A stretch of 64,000 nucleotides of DNA from Pseudoalteromonas distincta (GTDB taxonomy: Bacteria; Pseudomonadota; Gammaproteobacteria; Enterobacterales; Alteromonadaceae). A model generated the notes under the pieces. It saw nothing but the letters and a program-made list of their open reading frames with translations. It was not told the DNA's origin and made no database searches. Position numbers and translations under genes: made by a program. Every line of letters begins with the position of its first letter. Position 1 is the first letter of the stretch. Shown here one piece after another: positions 19,286-28,464 of the stretch. The DNA lies in the NCBI RefSeq assembly GCF_000814675.1, contig NZ_JWIG01000001.1, positions 198,471 to 262,470 on the forward strand, read 5' to 3'.

Positions 19286-20326
19286 TTACAGGAACTCCTC
19301 GCCACCGCCGCCGCCCAGCTGAATTTCACCTGAGTCAGATAAACGACGCGCTGTTGATAAAATCTCTTTTTGCGCCGCTTCTACTTCGCTTATACGTACC
19401 GGTGCCATAGCTTCTAAATCATCAGCAAGCATTTCGGCTGCACGCTTAGACATATTGCCCAGTATTTTGTCTTTAAGCGCATCGTCGGTGCCCTTAATTG
19501 CTTTCATTAATACGTCTTGTTGTACTTCTCGCAGGATTGCTTGAATACCACGGTCTTCAACATCCATTAAGTTTTCAAACACAAACATTAAGTCTTGAAT
19601 TTGCTGCGACATCTCTTCGTCATGTTCACGAATAGAGTCCATTAACTGCCCTTCTACATTGGTATCTAGGTAGTTCATAATATCTGCAGCTGCTTTTAAG
19701 CCACCCATTTTAGCGGCTTGTGCACCTGCTTGGCCGGCAAATTGTTTTTCCATAATTTCGTTTAGCTCTTGCAGTGCTGCTGGCTGAACTTCTTCAAGGT
19801 TTGCAATACGCATTGTTAAATCTAAACGCACTTTTTCAGGGAACTGAGCAATAATCTCAGCTGACTGTTCTGGCTCTAAATACGATAATACAATGGTTTG
19901 AATTTGCGGATGCTCATTACGAATAATGTTTGCTACCTGCTTAGAGTCCATCCATTTTAATGAATCCAAGCCTTTAGCACCTGAGCCCATAACAATTTGG
20001 TCAATAAGGCTAGCGGCTTTGTCTTCACCAAGTGCTGCTGTAAGCGCTTTTTTAATAAAGTCTTCTGACTGAAAACCAATGGTACTAAAACTTTGAATTT
20101 GTTCTATAAACAAGTTGTGTACAGCGCTAATTTTAGCTTGAGATAAATCCTGTAGCCCAGCCATCGCCATACCCACTTTTTGCACCTGTTTAGGTTCTAA
20201 GTGTTTAAGGATTTGCGCGGCATCTTCTTCTGATAAACTCAAAAGTAATATAGCGGCTTTATCTACCCCATCTAGCTTATCAACATCAAAGGCTGGCGGG
20301 AGTTGTTTTTGTTCTTGATCAGTCAT
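19286..20326 (-). CDS. fliG: Flagellar motor switch protein FliG
   Basis: FliG couples the stator to the rotor and sits on the MS ring. The 346-residue protein shows the N-terminal FliF-binding domain (DKAAILLLSLSEEDAAQILKHL), the middle EHPQ motif (RNEHPQIQTIVLSYL) and the C-terminal torque helix with charged residues (LMKAIKGTDDALKDKILGNMSKRAAEML, given here as its start and end). The start overlaps the end of fliF by 8 bp. An unusual GGGGGEEFL tail is present. Confidence 0.97.
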   Translation of the reverse strand: MTDQEQKQLPPAFDVDKLDGVDKAAILLLSLSEEDAAQILKHLEPKQVQKVGMAMAGLQDLSQAKISAVHNLFIEQIQSFSTIGFQSEDFIKKALTAALGEDKAASLIDQIVMGSGAKGLDSLKWMDSKQVANIIRNEHPQIQTIVLSYLEPEQSAEIIAQFPEKVRLDLTMRIANLEEVQPAALQELNEIMEKQFAGQAGAQAAKMGGLKAAADIMNYLDTNVEGQLMDSIREHDEEMSQQIQDLMFVFENLMDVEDRGIQAILREVQQDVLMKAIKGTDDALKDKILGNMSKRAAEMLADDLEAMAPVRISEVEAAQKEILSTARRLSDSGEIQLGGGGGEEFL

Positions 20327-22034
20327 CTTCTGTTAACCACGCTTTCACTACTTGTGATGATAGTTCTGGTTCGTTAGCTACAAGGGCACGAATTGCTTTG
20401 AGTAAATCTTCGTCGCCATGTAAATCCGGTAACTGCAGTGTACCATCACTTGAGAAACCAACCGAAGCAGAATCAAAGTCTTTATTTAGCATATCAAGTG
20501 TATTGTCGCCAATGTCTACGCCTGAACTTAATGCATCTTCGTCGTATTCTTCTAGTGTATCGTCTGGGTAAATTAAGCGCTTAAGCATTGGTTTTACTAC
20601 TGCCATTATCAATACAATGATAACTAAGGCTCCTAGTACAAGGCGGGCTATTTTCATAAACCAGTCTTGTTCCCACAGTGGCACTTCTATTGCTAAATTT
20701 GTTGCTTCACGTACAAACGGCACTGTTACTACTTCAAGTGCATCACCACGTTGCATATCAAAACCTACACCACCTTGTAGTAAGCGACGAATATTTGACA
20801 ATGCCTCTACCGAGCGCGGGGCCATAGTTGTTTCGCCGTTTTCTCCCACTTTAGGGACGTAGTCAACAGCAACTGACACACTTATTCTGCGTATTACACC
20901 ACTTTGCTGGCGCTTGTGAGAAATTGTTGTATCGAGTTCATAATTACGTGTTGCTTCTTTGTGGCTACGTGTTGGTGACGTAGCTGTGCCTGCGCCACCC
21001 TGCCCCGCAACCTCAGGAATGTTTGAGTTTAGCGGTGGTTGATTTGTAAGCGCACCAGGAATACCAACAGCTAAACCACCAATGTTATTTTCTTCAAATG
21101 TGGTTTCGCTTCTAACCGCTGGTAGGTCTGGGTTATAACGCTTTTGAGTTTCCTCAACTGAGCTAAAGTCCATGCTCAAATCAACTTGAGCTGTATAGTT
21201 TGCAAGCCCAACAACCGGTATTAAAATACTGTCTATTTTTTCTAGATACTCTTGTTCGCGCTTACGTTCTAAATCGTATTCTTTACGAGAGCGTGCTGCT
21301 AATGAGCTTTGCGAACCTGAATTTAATAATCGACCATTTTGGTCAGTAACTGTAACACGTGCAGGCTCTAAGCCTTGTACTGCTGAAGCAATCATATCAA
21401 CAACAGAGTCTACTTCTTCACGGTCAAGTGAGCGGCCACGTTTAAGTGTTAATACAACAGTAGCGGATGGTTTTTTCTCTCTGCGGGCAAATACGTTTTC
21501 TTTAGGGATGGCTAACAATACTTTGGCGCGAGTAATGTTATTTAGCTCTTCAATGGTGCGTGCTAATTGCTGTTCACGACCATGTTTTAAACGTTCACGC
21601 TCCAAGCGTTGGCTTACACCAAAGCCCATATCTTGCATAATTATGTCAGAGCCAGATGCAGGGCCTTGCTCTAACCCTTCGCGGGTCATTAGCAATTTAA
21701 TGTTTTGGTATTCGCTTTCATCAACCGATACAACATTGCCATCTAGTTGGTATTCAATTTTTTGCGCATCTAAAAAGTCTAATGTTTGAATAAGCTCTTC
21801 TGTTTGCATTTTGCCTAACGGGCGCATATCTGGCTGACGAGCCCAAATAATAATAAAAATCGCGATAGCTAAACAAATAGCCAATGCTATAACCAATGTT
21901 ACTTGGCGCAATACATCAACACCATTTAAAGCACTTAAGTAGCCTGACTTTTGTTCTTGTTGATCATCACCACCACTTTGGTCAATACCGCCACCAGCAA
22001 GTGCTAGGTCTGTAGATTGGTTAGATTGCGCCAC
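20319..22034 (-). CDS. fliF: Flagellar MS-ring protein FliF
   Basis: FliF forms the MS ring in the inner membrane. The 571-residue protein has an N-terminal membrane helix (VTLVIALAICLAIAIFIII), ring-building motifs (MTREGLEQGPASGSD; RELARTIEELNNITRAKVLLA-type segment), a central disordered segment rich in Pro/Ser/Thr, and a second membrane helix near 460 (LVLGALVIIVLIMAVVKP). The acidic C-terminal tail binds FliG. It lies between fliE and fliG. Confidence 0.97.
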   Translation of the reverse strand: MAQSNQSTDLALAGGGIDQSGGDDQQEQKSGYLSALNGVDVLRQVTLVIALAICLAIAIFIIIWARQPDMRPLGKMQTEELIQTLDFLDAQKIEYQLDGNVVSVDESEYQNIKLLMTREGLEQGPASGSDIIMQDMGFGVSQRLERERLKHGREQQLARTIEELNNITRAKVLLAIPKENVFARREKKPSATVVLTLKRGRSLDREEVDSVVDMIASAVQGLEPARVTVTDQNGRLLNSGSQSSLAARSRKEYDLERKREQEYLEKIDSILIPVVGLANYTAQVDLSMDFSSVEETQKRYNPDLPAVRSETTFEENNIGGLAVGIPGALTNQPPLNSNIPEVAGQGGAGTATSPTRSHKEATRNYELDTTISHKRQQSGVIRRISVSVAVDYVPKVGENGETTMAPRSVEALSNIRRLLQGGVGFDMQRGDALEVVTVPFVREATNLAIEVPLWEQDWFMKIARLVLGALVIIVLIMAVVKPMLKRLIYPDDTLEEYDEDALSSGVDIGDNTLDMLNKDFDSASVGFSSDGTLQLPDLHGDEDLLKAIRALVANEPELSSQVVKAWLTEDD

Positions 22035-22054
22035 AATAATTCTCCACTACCTAA

Positions 22055-22387
22055 TTAAACAGGCATGTTCATGATTTCTTTATAAGCTTCAACAAGTTTA
22101 TTACGAACCTGTACCGTAGCCTCAAAAGCAACTGACGATTTTTGAGAAGCAATCATCGCCTCAGCAAGGGATACACTTCGATCCCCCATCTCAACTGCTG
22201 TTACTTTTTGCGCGGCATCTTGTTGTAATCCGTGCACTGAATTTATTGCATCACTTAGCATGTCGCCAAATTGTGCTGTAGAAGTAGACTGCACCTGAGT
22301 TGGCAGTTTATTAGTTTGATTATTACGGCCGGCTTCTAAAGCCATTGATTGCATTTCTTGAAATACAGCACTGTTTTGAATTTTCAT
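22055..22387 (-). CDS. fliE: Flagellar hook-basal body protein FliE
   Basis: FliE links the MS ring to the rod and is among the first proteins exported. The 110-residue protein ends with the conserved SVSLAEAMIASQKSSVAFEA and VRNKLVEAYKEIMNMPV. Length and C-terminus are typical. It is the first gene of the fliE-F-G-H-I-J operon. Confidence 0.96.
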   Translation of the reverse strand: MKIQNSAVFQEMQSMALEAGRNNQTNKLPTQVQSTSTAQFGDMLSDAINSVHGLQQDAAQKVTAVEMGDRSVSLAEAMIASQKSSVAFEATVQVRNKLVEAYKEIMNMPV

Positions 22388-22427
22388 AATTTATCTCTGA
22401 CACGCAGTGAACTCTTATAAGTAATAA

Positions 22428-22443
22428 AGCACAAAGCATGCCA
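22428..22443 (-). promoter_or_regulatory. Sigma-54 promoter for fliEFGHIJ
   Basis: The minus strand reads TGGCATGCTTTGTGCT, with the GG and GC doublets 10 bases apart. The -24 half is a near-perfect TGGCA and the -12 half is GTGCT. Transcription would start roughly 30 bp before the fliE ATG at 22387. Confidence 0.65.
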
Positions 22444-22503
22444 AATAATTAATCATTAAAATACAATAGGTTAACTTTAATTTGTGTGAGTCAGAGTTTT
22501 GAC

Positions 22504-22534
22504 AACCCTAAGCTCGCAGCGCAAACTTAGGGTT
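22504..22534 (-). terminator. Hairpin after flrC
   Basis: AACCCTAAG at 22504-22512 pairs perfectly with CTTAGGGTT at 22526-22534, ten bases after the flrC stop. A strong T tract is missing on the minus strand, so termination may be partial. It separates flrBC from the fliE promoter. Confidence 0.45.
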
Positions 22535-22543
22535 TATAGGAGG

Positions 22544-24010
22544 TTATGCAGGGAGTGAAATACCTAAATCGCGCATTTGCGCTAGTTTATAACGTAAAGT
22601 GCGTGGGCTTATGCCCAACGTTTCGGCAACGTCTTTACGCTTACCTTGGCAACGTGCAAGGGTTTCTAAAATAATGCGATGCTCTTTGTCTTTAAGCTCA
22701 TCTTTATAGCTACCGGTATCCGCCGCTAGTAAACCTTGCTTAGGCTCATCCTCAGCATGCGATTTTTCATCATAATATGCAGAGCTTAGCGTGCTTTTAT
22801 CAACGCCTTTATCTGCGTGAGCTAATTCTGTTGGCGATACTGTTTGCGCTGGTGCCAATGATGGCTCCATAACAAAGTTATTAGATACTAAGTTTTCGAT
22901 AAAAATAGCATGCTCGTTTATTGTATCGCCACTTCGCAGTATAAGTGCACGCTGTATAACATTATCAAGCTCGCGCACATTACCAGGCCACGCGTGAGCC
23001 AGTAACTTTTGCTCGGCAGCTTTATCTAAATACGCCATAGGCTCCTTGCTTTTACTTATATGGCGCTCAATTAAATGCTTAGCCAATACAATAATATCGC
23101 CAGGGCGTTGGCACAATGGACGCCACATTAGTGGAAAAACATTAAGCCTGTAATATAAATCTTCTCTAAACTGATTTTCAGACACGGCTTCTTTTAAATC
23201 ACGATTACTGGTTGCCAAAATACGTACATCGAGCTGGATTGTTTTACGACCCCCTAAGCGCTCTACTTCACGCTCTTGCAGTACGCGTAAAAGTTTAGCT
23301 TGTAGCCCTAAGTCCATTTCAGTAATTTCATCAAGTAAAATAGTGCCGCCTTGTGCTTGCTCAAACTTACCCGGACATGCTTGAATCGCCCCCGTAAAAG
23401 CCCCTTTTTCGTAACCAAATAACGTGGCTTCGAGCATATTTTCAGGAATAGCCGCGCAGTTAATCGCTACAAATGGCTCATTACATCGGCTCGACTTATC
23501 ATGAATATAACGCGCAAGTACTTCCTTACCTGAACCACTTGGGCCAAGTACCATTACACTTGCATCAGAGCGTGCTACTTTACTTGCAAGCTCCAATAAT
23601 TGAATACTAGTTGGATCAGCAACAACGGGGCCGTCGGTTTCTTTTGCTTTTTCAGGCAAATAACGGCTCACCATATTTAACAGCACTTCAGGTGCAAATG
23701 GTTTTGCCATGTAGTCAATTGCACCTAGGCGCATGGCCTCTACCGCATCGTCAATTGTGGCATACGCCGTCATCATCAATACAGGTAAATCAGGGTGGTT
23801 TAATTTAATACTGCGTAGTAAATCCAATCCACTCATTGCGCCCATTTGCACGTCGCTTACAACAAGCGAAAATTGATCTTTTTTAAGCAGTAACATTGCT
23901 TGCTCAGCACTGCTCGCTGCAACACATTCAATACCCGACATTTCAAGGGTATCTATTAAGGCTTCACGAAGCCCTGCGTCATCTTCGACAACTAAAATAG
24001 TGTTACTCAT
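22544..24010 (-). CDS. flrC: Sigma-54-dependent response regulator FlrC (FleR)
   Basis: FlrC, once phosphorylated by FlrB, activates sigma-54 promoters of hook, basal-body and flagellin genes. The 488-residue protein has a receiver domain with D53 (VVSDVQMG), T81 and K103; an AAA+ domain with Walker A GPSGSGKE (156-163), the sigma-54 contact loop GAFTGA (203-208) and Walker B GGTILLDEITEM; and a Fis-type helix-turn-helix at the end (VAETLGISPRTLRYKL). The start overlaps the flrB stop as ATGA. Confidence 0.96.
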   Translation of the reverse strand: MSNTILVVEDDAGLREALIDTLEMSGIECVAASSAEQAMLLLKKDQFSLVVSDVQMGAMSGLDLLRSIKLNHPDLPVLMMTAYATIDDAVEAMRLGAIDYMAKPFAPEVLLNMVSRYLPEKAKETDGPVVADPTSIQLLELASKVARSDASVMVLGPSGSGKEVLARYIHDKSSRCNEPFVAINCAAIPENMLEATLFGYEKGAFTGAIQACPGKFEQAQGGTILLDEITEMDLGLQAKLLRVLQEREVERLGGRKTIQLDVRILATSNRDLKEAVSENQFREDLYYRLNVFPLMWRPLCQRPGDIIVLAKHLIERHISKSKEPMAYLDKAAEQKLLAHAWPGNVRELDNVIQRALILRSGDTINEHAIFIENLVSNNFVMEPSLAPAQTVSPTELAHADKGVDKSTLSSAYYDEKSHAEDEPKQGLLAADTGSYKDELKDKEHRIILETLARCQGKRKDVAETLGISPRTLRYKLAQMRDLGISLPA

Positions 24011-25125
24011 AATGACCCCTCTAATTTAGATGTTGCCTTAATAGGCAATAACAAGCTAAAGCAGGCACCACCCTGCGTATTATTAGTCACATCAACACGG
24101 CCTTGGTGCGCACTAGCCACCGAACTCACTACAGCAAGCCCTAAACCTGTGCCCTGACTTTTTGTAGTAAAAAATGGTTCAAAAATTTTATCGCTTTGGC
24201 TTAAATCAACACCTGGGCCATTGTCGCTCACACTAATACGAACCATATCTAAATCTTTTAAATCTCTTTGTGCGCTAATTTTTACTTTTGCGCCGCCGCC
24301 AATAACTTGAATACTATTGTGCACTAGATTTTGAATAGCACTGGCCAATGCCGTTTTATTACCGACTATTTGTATATCTGGCTCTGGTAAGCTTACATCC
24401 AATTCACTTTCATTAAGTGCGACCATCGCATCAGCACCTGCTTTAACTTCAGTTAAAAGCTGCTGCATTGAAACTTGCTCAACAACTTGCTGATCGCCAC
24501 TTTTAGCAAATAACAGCATGTCGTTTACTTGAGTTTCTAAATCTTTTAAACGCGACATTAACTTTGTTTGAAAATTATCACGAGATGCTTCAGGTAAGCG
24601 CTTTGACCCTAAATTAGCAGCGTACAGCATAGCGGCTGAGAGCGGTGTGCGTACTTGGTGCGCTAATGATGCAACCATTTTGCCCAGCGCGCTTAATCGC
24701 TGCATATGTGCAACACGTTTTTGTAAGCGACGGGTTTCGGTTAAATCCGTCATTAAAATAAGTTGCCCAGGCTCTGGTGCTAAAGCGGTAATATCAAGCT
24801 TTATTAGGCGCCCGTCCTTTAAAGACACTTCATGGCCATCATCTTGATGTGGCCTAAAAGAGCGCTGAATAACATTAAACCAGCGTTCGCCTTCAAGTGG
24901 CTCGCCAAGCATATCAATCGCTATTTGATTCGCTTTTGCAATCAACCCTTTGCCATCAAGTACAACCACACCTGCTGGCATGGTATCAACCAAGTGCGAA
25001 AGCCAACTTGCTTGCTTGCGCAGATCGCTTAATTCACCAATGTACTCCTCTTGAAGTAAACATGGGTTATACTGATTTGCAGAAAAAAACTGTGGTTTTA
25101 GCACGCTAGCAAGGGCCATAATCAA
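24007..25125 (-). CDS. flrB: Flagellar sensor histidine kinase FlrB (FleS)
   Basis: FlrB phosphorylates FlrC. The 372-residue protein has no membrane segment, so it is cytoplasmic. It has an N-terminal PAS-like region (about 40-130, with TMPAGVVVLDGKGLIAKAN), a HisKA helix with the phosphorylated H156 (SLAHQVRTPLSAAM), and a HATPase domain with N box NLVHNSIQ, G1 DNGPGVD and G2 GTGLGLAVV. The start at 25125 (MIMALA) or two codons later are both possible. Confidence 0.94.
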   Translation of the reverse strand: MIMALASVLKPQFFSANQYNPCLLQEEYIGELSDLRKQASWLSHLVDTMPAGVVVLDGKGLIAKANQIAIDMLGEPLEGERWFNVIQRSFRPHQDDGHEVSLKDGRLIKLDITALAPEPGQLILMTDLTETRRLQKRVAHMQRLSALGKMVASLAHQVRTPLSAAMLYAANLGSKRLPEASRDNFQTKLMSRLKDLETQVNDMLLFAKSGDQQVVEQVSMQQLLTEVKAGADAMVALNESELDVSLPEPDIQIVGNKTALASAIQNLVHNSIQVIGGGAKVKISAQRDLKDLDMVRISVSDNGPGVDLSQSDKIFEPFFTTKSQGTGLGLAVVSSVASAHQGRVDVTNNTQGGACFSLLLPIKATSKLEGSL

Positions 25126-25155
25126 ATCTCGAATTGATGTAGATACATGTCTAAA

Positions 25156-25171
25156 TGCACGATTTATACCA
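25156..25171 (-). promoter_or_regulatory. Candidate sigma-54 promoter for flrBC
   Basis: The minus strand reads TGGTATAAATCGTGCA, with a 10-base gap between GG and GC. The -24 half is a weaker match. It lies 31-46 bp before flrB. In Vibrio, flrBC is class II and FlrA-dependent, which fits. Confidence 0.5.
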
Positions 25172-25251
25172 ATATTTATTTACATATTTATCATTAAGTT
25201 ACATCAATAATTTGAGCGACATAAAAATGACGCACACAAAAAGGAATAATA

Positions 25252-25845
25252 ATGAGTGAGCAAATAAAGTGCCGTTGCCCGTGGCTCGACACCACTAAAC
25301 CCGACTACGTTATTTACCATGATGAAGAATGGGGCGTCCCTCTTTATGATGATACAAAGCTGTTTGAATTTATCACCCTTGAATCAGCGCAAGCCGGCTT
25401 AAGCTGGTACACAATTTTAAAAAAGCGCAGCGGTTATAAAAAAGCATTTGCTAATTTTGATGTAGATAAAGTGGCACAATTCACACAAGATGACATTGAG
25501 AGATTAATGCTTGATGAGGGTATTGTGCGCAATCGCTTAAAAATTGCGGCAACTGTTAACAACGCAAAGTGCTTTATAGAAATACAAAAAGAATTTGGAA
25601 GTTTTAGTAACTACCAATGGCAGTTTGTCGATAATAAACCGATTATAAGTAATTTAAATAACGCTGAGGACTACCCAGCAATTACAGAGGCATCAACTGC
25701 ATTTGCTAAAGATTTAAAAAAACGGGGTTTTAAGTTTTTAGGCCCTACAACGGTTTACGCTCATATGCAGGCCTGCGGTATGGTTAACGATCACAGTAAT
25801 GATTGTTTTAGAAAAGAAGAAATTATTAAGACTTTTAGTGAGTAA
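25252..25845 (+). CDS. tag: DNA-3-methyladenine glycosylase I
   Basis: Tag removes 3-methyladenine from alkylated DNA in base-excision repair. The 197-residue protein matches the family throughout: RCPW near the N-terminus, YHDEEWGVPLYDDTKLFE, then ESAQAGLSWYTILKKR and GFKFLGPTTVYAHMQA with the final NDHSNDCF. The zinc ligands expected from the E. coli enzyme are present as C9, H23, H181 and C185. A ribosome-binding site (AAGGAAT) precedes the ATG. It is the only housekeeping repair gene inside the flagellar cluster, on the opposite strand to flrB and flrA. Confidence 0.96.
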   Translation: MSEQIKCRCPWLDTTKPDYVIYHDEEWGVPLYDDTKLFEFITLESAQAGLSWYTILKKRSGYKKAFANFDVDKVAQFTQDDIERLMLDEGIVRNRLKIAATVNNAKCFIEIQKEFGSFSNYQWQFVDNKPIISNLNNAEDYPAITEASTAFAKDLKKRGFKFLGPTTVYAHMQACGMVNDHSNDCFRKEEIIKTFSE

Positions 25846-26042
25846 GCGATTTATAACCATAAAAGTGATTAGTTCAAAAAGAGGTTAAGAGATGCTGCGC
25901 TTTAGAGAAGTGACGCGTAAGTTGACTATGGCTTTTCATTTACCCTCGTTTTTCTCTTTGTGAAATAACGTTTTATTTAAATGATTAAAAGCTACGCTTT
26001 TCACGCGAGCAAAATCTACGTCTACAACAAAAGTAAAAACCG

Positions 26043-26113
26043 TGTAGGTGCGAATTTACTTCGCGCTCTTGCTAATATTTTTAAGTAAAGCGCGGTATAA
26101 AACCGCACCTACA
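26043..26113. repeat. 71-bp palindromic intergenic element
   Basis: The segment is bounded by TGTAGGTGCG at 26043-26052 and its exact inverse CGCACCTACA at 26104-26113. Within it CGCGC and GCGCG form an inner inverted pair, as do ACTT/AAGT flanks. The rest of the 337-bp gap between tag and flrA (25846-26182) shows no gene. It resembles REP-like or miniature inverted-repeat units scattered in marine gammaproteobacteria, and may act as a bidirectional terminator for the convergent tag and flrA genes. Confidence 0.6.
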
Positions 26114-26182
26114 AAACGAGGGATTATTTATCTAATGAGTTTGGCCAATTTATAACTAAACACTGACAGCTGCTTTTAAACC

Positions 26183-27619
26183 TTAATCTCGTGAAAGATT
26201 ATACTTTTTCATTTTCTCAACGAGTGTTGTTCTGCGAACCCCTAATATCTCTGCAGCACGTGCTACAACGTAATCATAGCGCTCTAACGCTTGGGTTATT
26301 AAGCTAATTTCAAGCTCTGCTAAATAATCTTTAAGTTCAATACCATCATCAGGTAATAACCCACTACCCGTTTGGCTAAACTCAGCGTCAGGCTCACTTT
26401 CGTAATCACTAAAGCCTGTACTAAATATGTCGTTAAAGGCGTCTTTTTCCATTAACTCTTCAGGGTATTCTGGCTCGTAGGCTTCAACTTCAATGTAACG
26501 ATATTTGTTAGGTAAATCAGGAATATCGACCACTTTGTCAGGGAACATAATAACCATACGCTCCACCAAATTAGCAAGCTCACGAATATTACCAGGCCAA
26601 GCATGTTCTTTTAAGCTCTCAACTGCGCGCTCTGTAAACTTAGCGGTAGAACCAGTCTGGTCGTTAACACGGCGCATTAACTCTTTTAAAAGCAGCGGAA
26701 TATCATCAGCTCGTTCACTCAGCGATGGGTTTTCGATAGGGAATACATTTAAACGGTAATATAAATCTTCCCTAAAACTACCCTCTTCAATCATTGTTTC
26801 AAGATTACGATGCGTGGCCGCAATAACGCGTACATCAGCCTGAATAGCCTTTGTACCACCAACACGTTCATAGCTGCGTTCTTGCAATACTCGCAGCAAC
26901 TTAACTTGCATTTGCAGTGGCATATCGCCTATTTCATCTAAAAATAGCGTCCCACCTTGAGCTAGTTCAAAGCGCCCTTTACGAGCCGATATAGCACCAG
27001 TAAACGCGCCTTTTTCGTGGCCAAAGAGTTCACTTTCGAGCAGTTCAGCCGGAATAGCACCACAGTTAACAGGTACAAACGGTCCATTAATACGCTTTGA
27101 AAGCAAGTGTACATTACGGGCAACCACTTCTTTACCTGTGCCTGACTCGCCTAAAATTAAAACATTAGCATCGGTTTTTGCCACTTGTTCAATTAAAAAG
27201 CGAACATCTTTTACGGCCTCTGTTTCACCAACAAGTCCATCAAAAATTTTATGTGGTTTACTATGCTTATGCTCATTAGGCAGCATGCGCTGATACTGCT
27301 GGCAATCGTGAAGTAACTGCGTTGTCACTTCGTGATTAAATGGCTCGCAAATAAGCCCCACTACATTAGCGATACTTAATAGTGGTTTTAGCGTTTCGCC
27401 AATTAATAAAAACGGTAATGTTGGATAGCGTTTAATTAAGCTTTCGTGGTCCAGTGATTGCAACGCTCCTAAAATAATCATGCATTCTTGCTGCTGAAAT
27501 TTTTTGCATTCTTGTTCAAAGCAGTCTTCGCTTAATAGTTGGACAGCTTCACCAATAAAGCCAAGTGAAGCATTTAATCCTATTGCGCGGTTGTTATTAT
27601 TATCTAAAATCAAGATCAT
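26183..27619 (-). CDS. flrA: Master flagellar regulator FlrA (FleQ), sigma-54 activator
   Basis: FlrA is the top regulator of polar flagellar synthesis and turns on class II operons with sigma-54. The 478-residue protein has the FleQ N-terminal domain (residues 1-115) that looks receiver-like but lacks the phospho-acceptor arrangement; an AAA+ domain with Walker A GESGTGKE (157-164), GAFTGA (204-209) and Walker [13 protein letters not shown]; and a C-terminal Fis helix-turn-helix ([18 protein letters not shown]). FleQ relatives bind c-di-GMP and FlhG; whether this one does is inference. It stands alone between tag and the divergent fliS. Confidence 0.96.
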   Translation of the reverse strand: MILILDNNNNRAIGLNASLGFIGEAVQLLSEDCFEQECKKFQQQECMIILGALQSLDHESLIKRYPTLPFLLIGETLKPLLSIANVVGLICEPFNHEVTTQLLHDCQQYQRMLPNEHKHSKPHKIFDGLVGETEAVKDVRFLIEQVAKTDANVLILGESGTGKEVVARNVHLLSKRINGPFVPVNCGAIPAELLESELFGHEKGAFTGAISARKGRFELAQGGTLFLDEIGDMPLQMQVKLLRVLQERSYERVGGTKAIQADVRVIAATHRNLETMIEEGSFREDLYYRLNVFPIENPSLSERADDIPLLLKELMRRVNDQTGSTAKFTERAVESLKEHAWPGNIRELANLVERMVIMFPDKVVDIPDLPNKYRYIEVEAYEPEYPEELMEKDAFNDIFSTGFSDYESEPDAEFSQTGSGLLPDDGIELKDYLAELEISLITQALERYDYVVARAAEILGVRRTTLVEKMKKYNLSRD

Positions 27620-27661
27620 ATTTAGCGAGCCGTACTTTCACTAATTTGTATAATTAGTTAA

Positions 27662-27689
27662 ATTGTAAGCCAGTTCAGCATGGATGCAA
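27662..27689 (-). promoter_or_regulatory. Candidate sigma-70 promoter of flrA
   Basis: The minus strand has TTGCAT, 16 bases, then TACAAT, about 45-70 bp before the flrA ATG. FlrA-type master regulators are usually transcribed by sigma-70. The match is ordinary for AT-rich DNA. The rest of the 435-bp flrA-fliS gap (27620-28054) holds the fliS promoters and nothing else I can recognise. Confidence 0.35.
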
Positions 27690-27881
27690 GTGATAGCGGC
27701 AGTTTTTTGACATAAACGCCAAAAAACAGACGGGCTAGTTAAGTCAATCATACTTAACAGTTAATCATTAAGTATGGGTTATAGTTTTAACTTAGTTATT
27801 ACCTAGCTATAACTTAGCTCTAAAAATTAATTTACTCGGCTATAAAAATGCTATTGTTAGTAAATAAACTCAATTATAAAT

Positions 27882-27908
27882 TTAAGTTGAAGTTACAAAT
27901 GCCGATAT
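27882..27908 (+). promoter_or_regulatory. Candidate sigma-28 promoter before fliS
   Basis: TTAAGTTG at 27882-27889 and GCCGATAT at 27901-27908 match the FliA -35 and -10 elements with one or two differences each and with the correct spacing (15 bases between TTAA and GCCG). It is about 150 bp before fliS. Confidence 0.5.
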
Positions 27909-27927
27909 ATAAATAAGTGAAAATGCT

Positions 27928-27943
27928 TGGCATTAATATTGCT
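27928..27943 (+). promoter_or_regulatory. Sigma-54 promoter before fliS
   Basis: The plus strand reads TGGCATTAATATTGCT, matching TGGCA-N6-TTGCT with the correct 10-base gap between GG and GC. It lies 110 bp before fliS and only 20 bp after the candidate sigma-28 site, suggesting dual control of the chaperone genes. Confidence 0.68.
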
Positions 27944-28054
27944 TTATTCTTGTAAAAATATAAAAGCTTTATTAAATTTTCATATCAGTTTTATATAGAG
28001 TTTTTTATATTAGCTTTCACATAATTTTATTGTTTTAAATTTTAGGATCTTCCC

Positions 28055-28456
28055 ATGGCTCATGTCTCAGTAAAAAAATACGGTCAAGTTCGTGCCAGTA
28101 GTATTGCCGAAATGGCTCCTTACGAACAAATAAACCTTATATTCAGTAATATTATCGGTCGCTTAGCAGCAACAAAAGGGTTTATTGAGCGCAAAGAAAT
28201 AGCAAAAAAAGGTGAAAATATTTCAGCCTGTGTTTTATTATTTGGTGCACTGCAAGACGCACTTAATTTAGACGTAGAGCAAGACCCTAGTATTTCTAAT
28301 AATTTATTGGCGCTTTACGATTACTGCCAACGCCGTTTAACGCAAGCGAACATAAACAACGATATTGAAGCAATTGTGGAAGTATCAAGTATTGTTAAAG
28401 AAATTAAAGAAGGTTGGGATAACATCCCGCTAGATCAACGCAGCCCTGCAGTTTAA
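28055..28456 (+). CDS. fliS: Flagellin export chaperone FliS
   Basis: FliS binds the C-terminus of flagellin in the cytoplasm and prevents premature polymerisation. The 133-residue helical protein has the family pattern APYEQINLIFSNIIGRLAATKGFIE near the start and LLALYDYCQRRLTQANINND, then EIKEGWDNI near the end, the conserved W included. AGGATC lies nine bases before the ATG. It is transcribed opposite to flrA and fliD, followed by a fliT-like gene. Confidence 0.94.
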   Translation: MAHVSVKKYGQVRASSIAEMAPYEQINLIFSNIIGRLAATKGFIERKEIAKKGENISACVLLFGALQDALNLDVEQDPSISNNLLALYDYCQRRLTQANINNDIEAIVEVSSIVKEIKEGWDNIPLDQRSPAV

Positions 28457-28464
28457 TTTAAATT

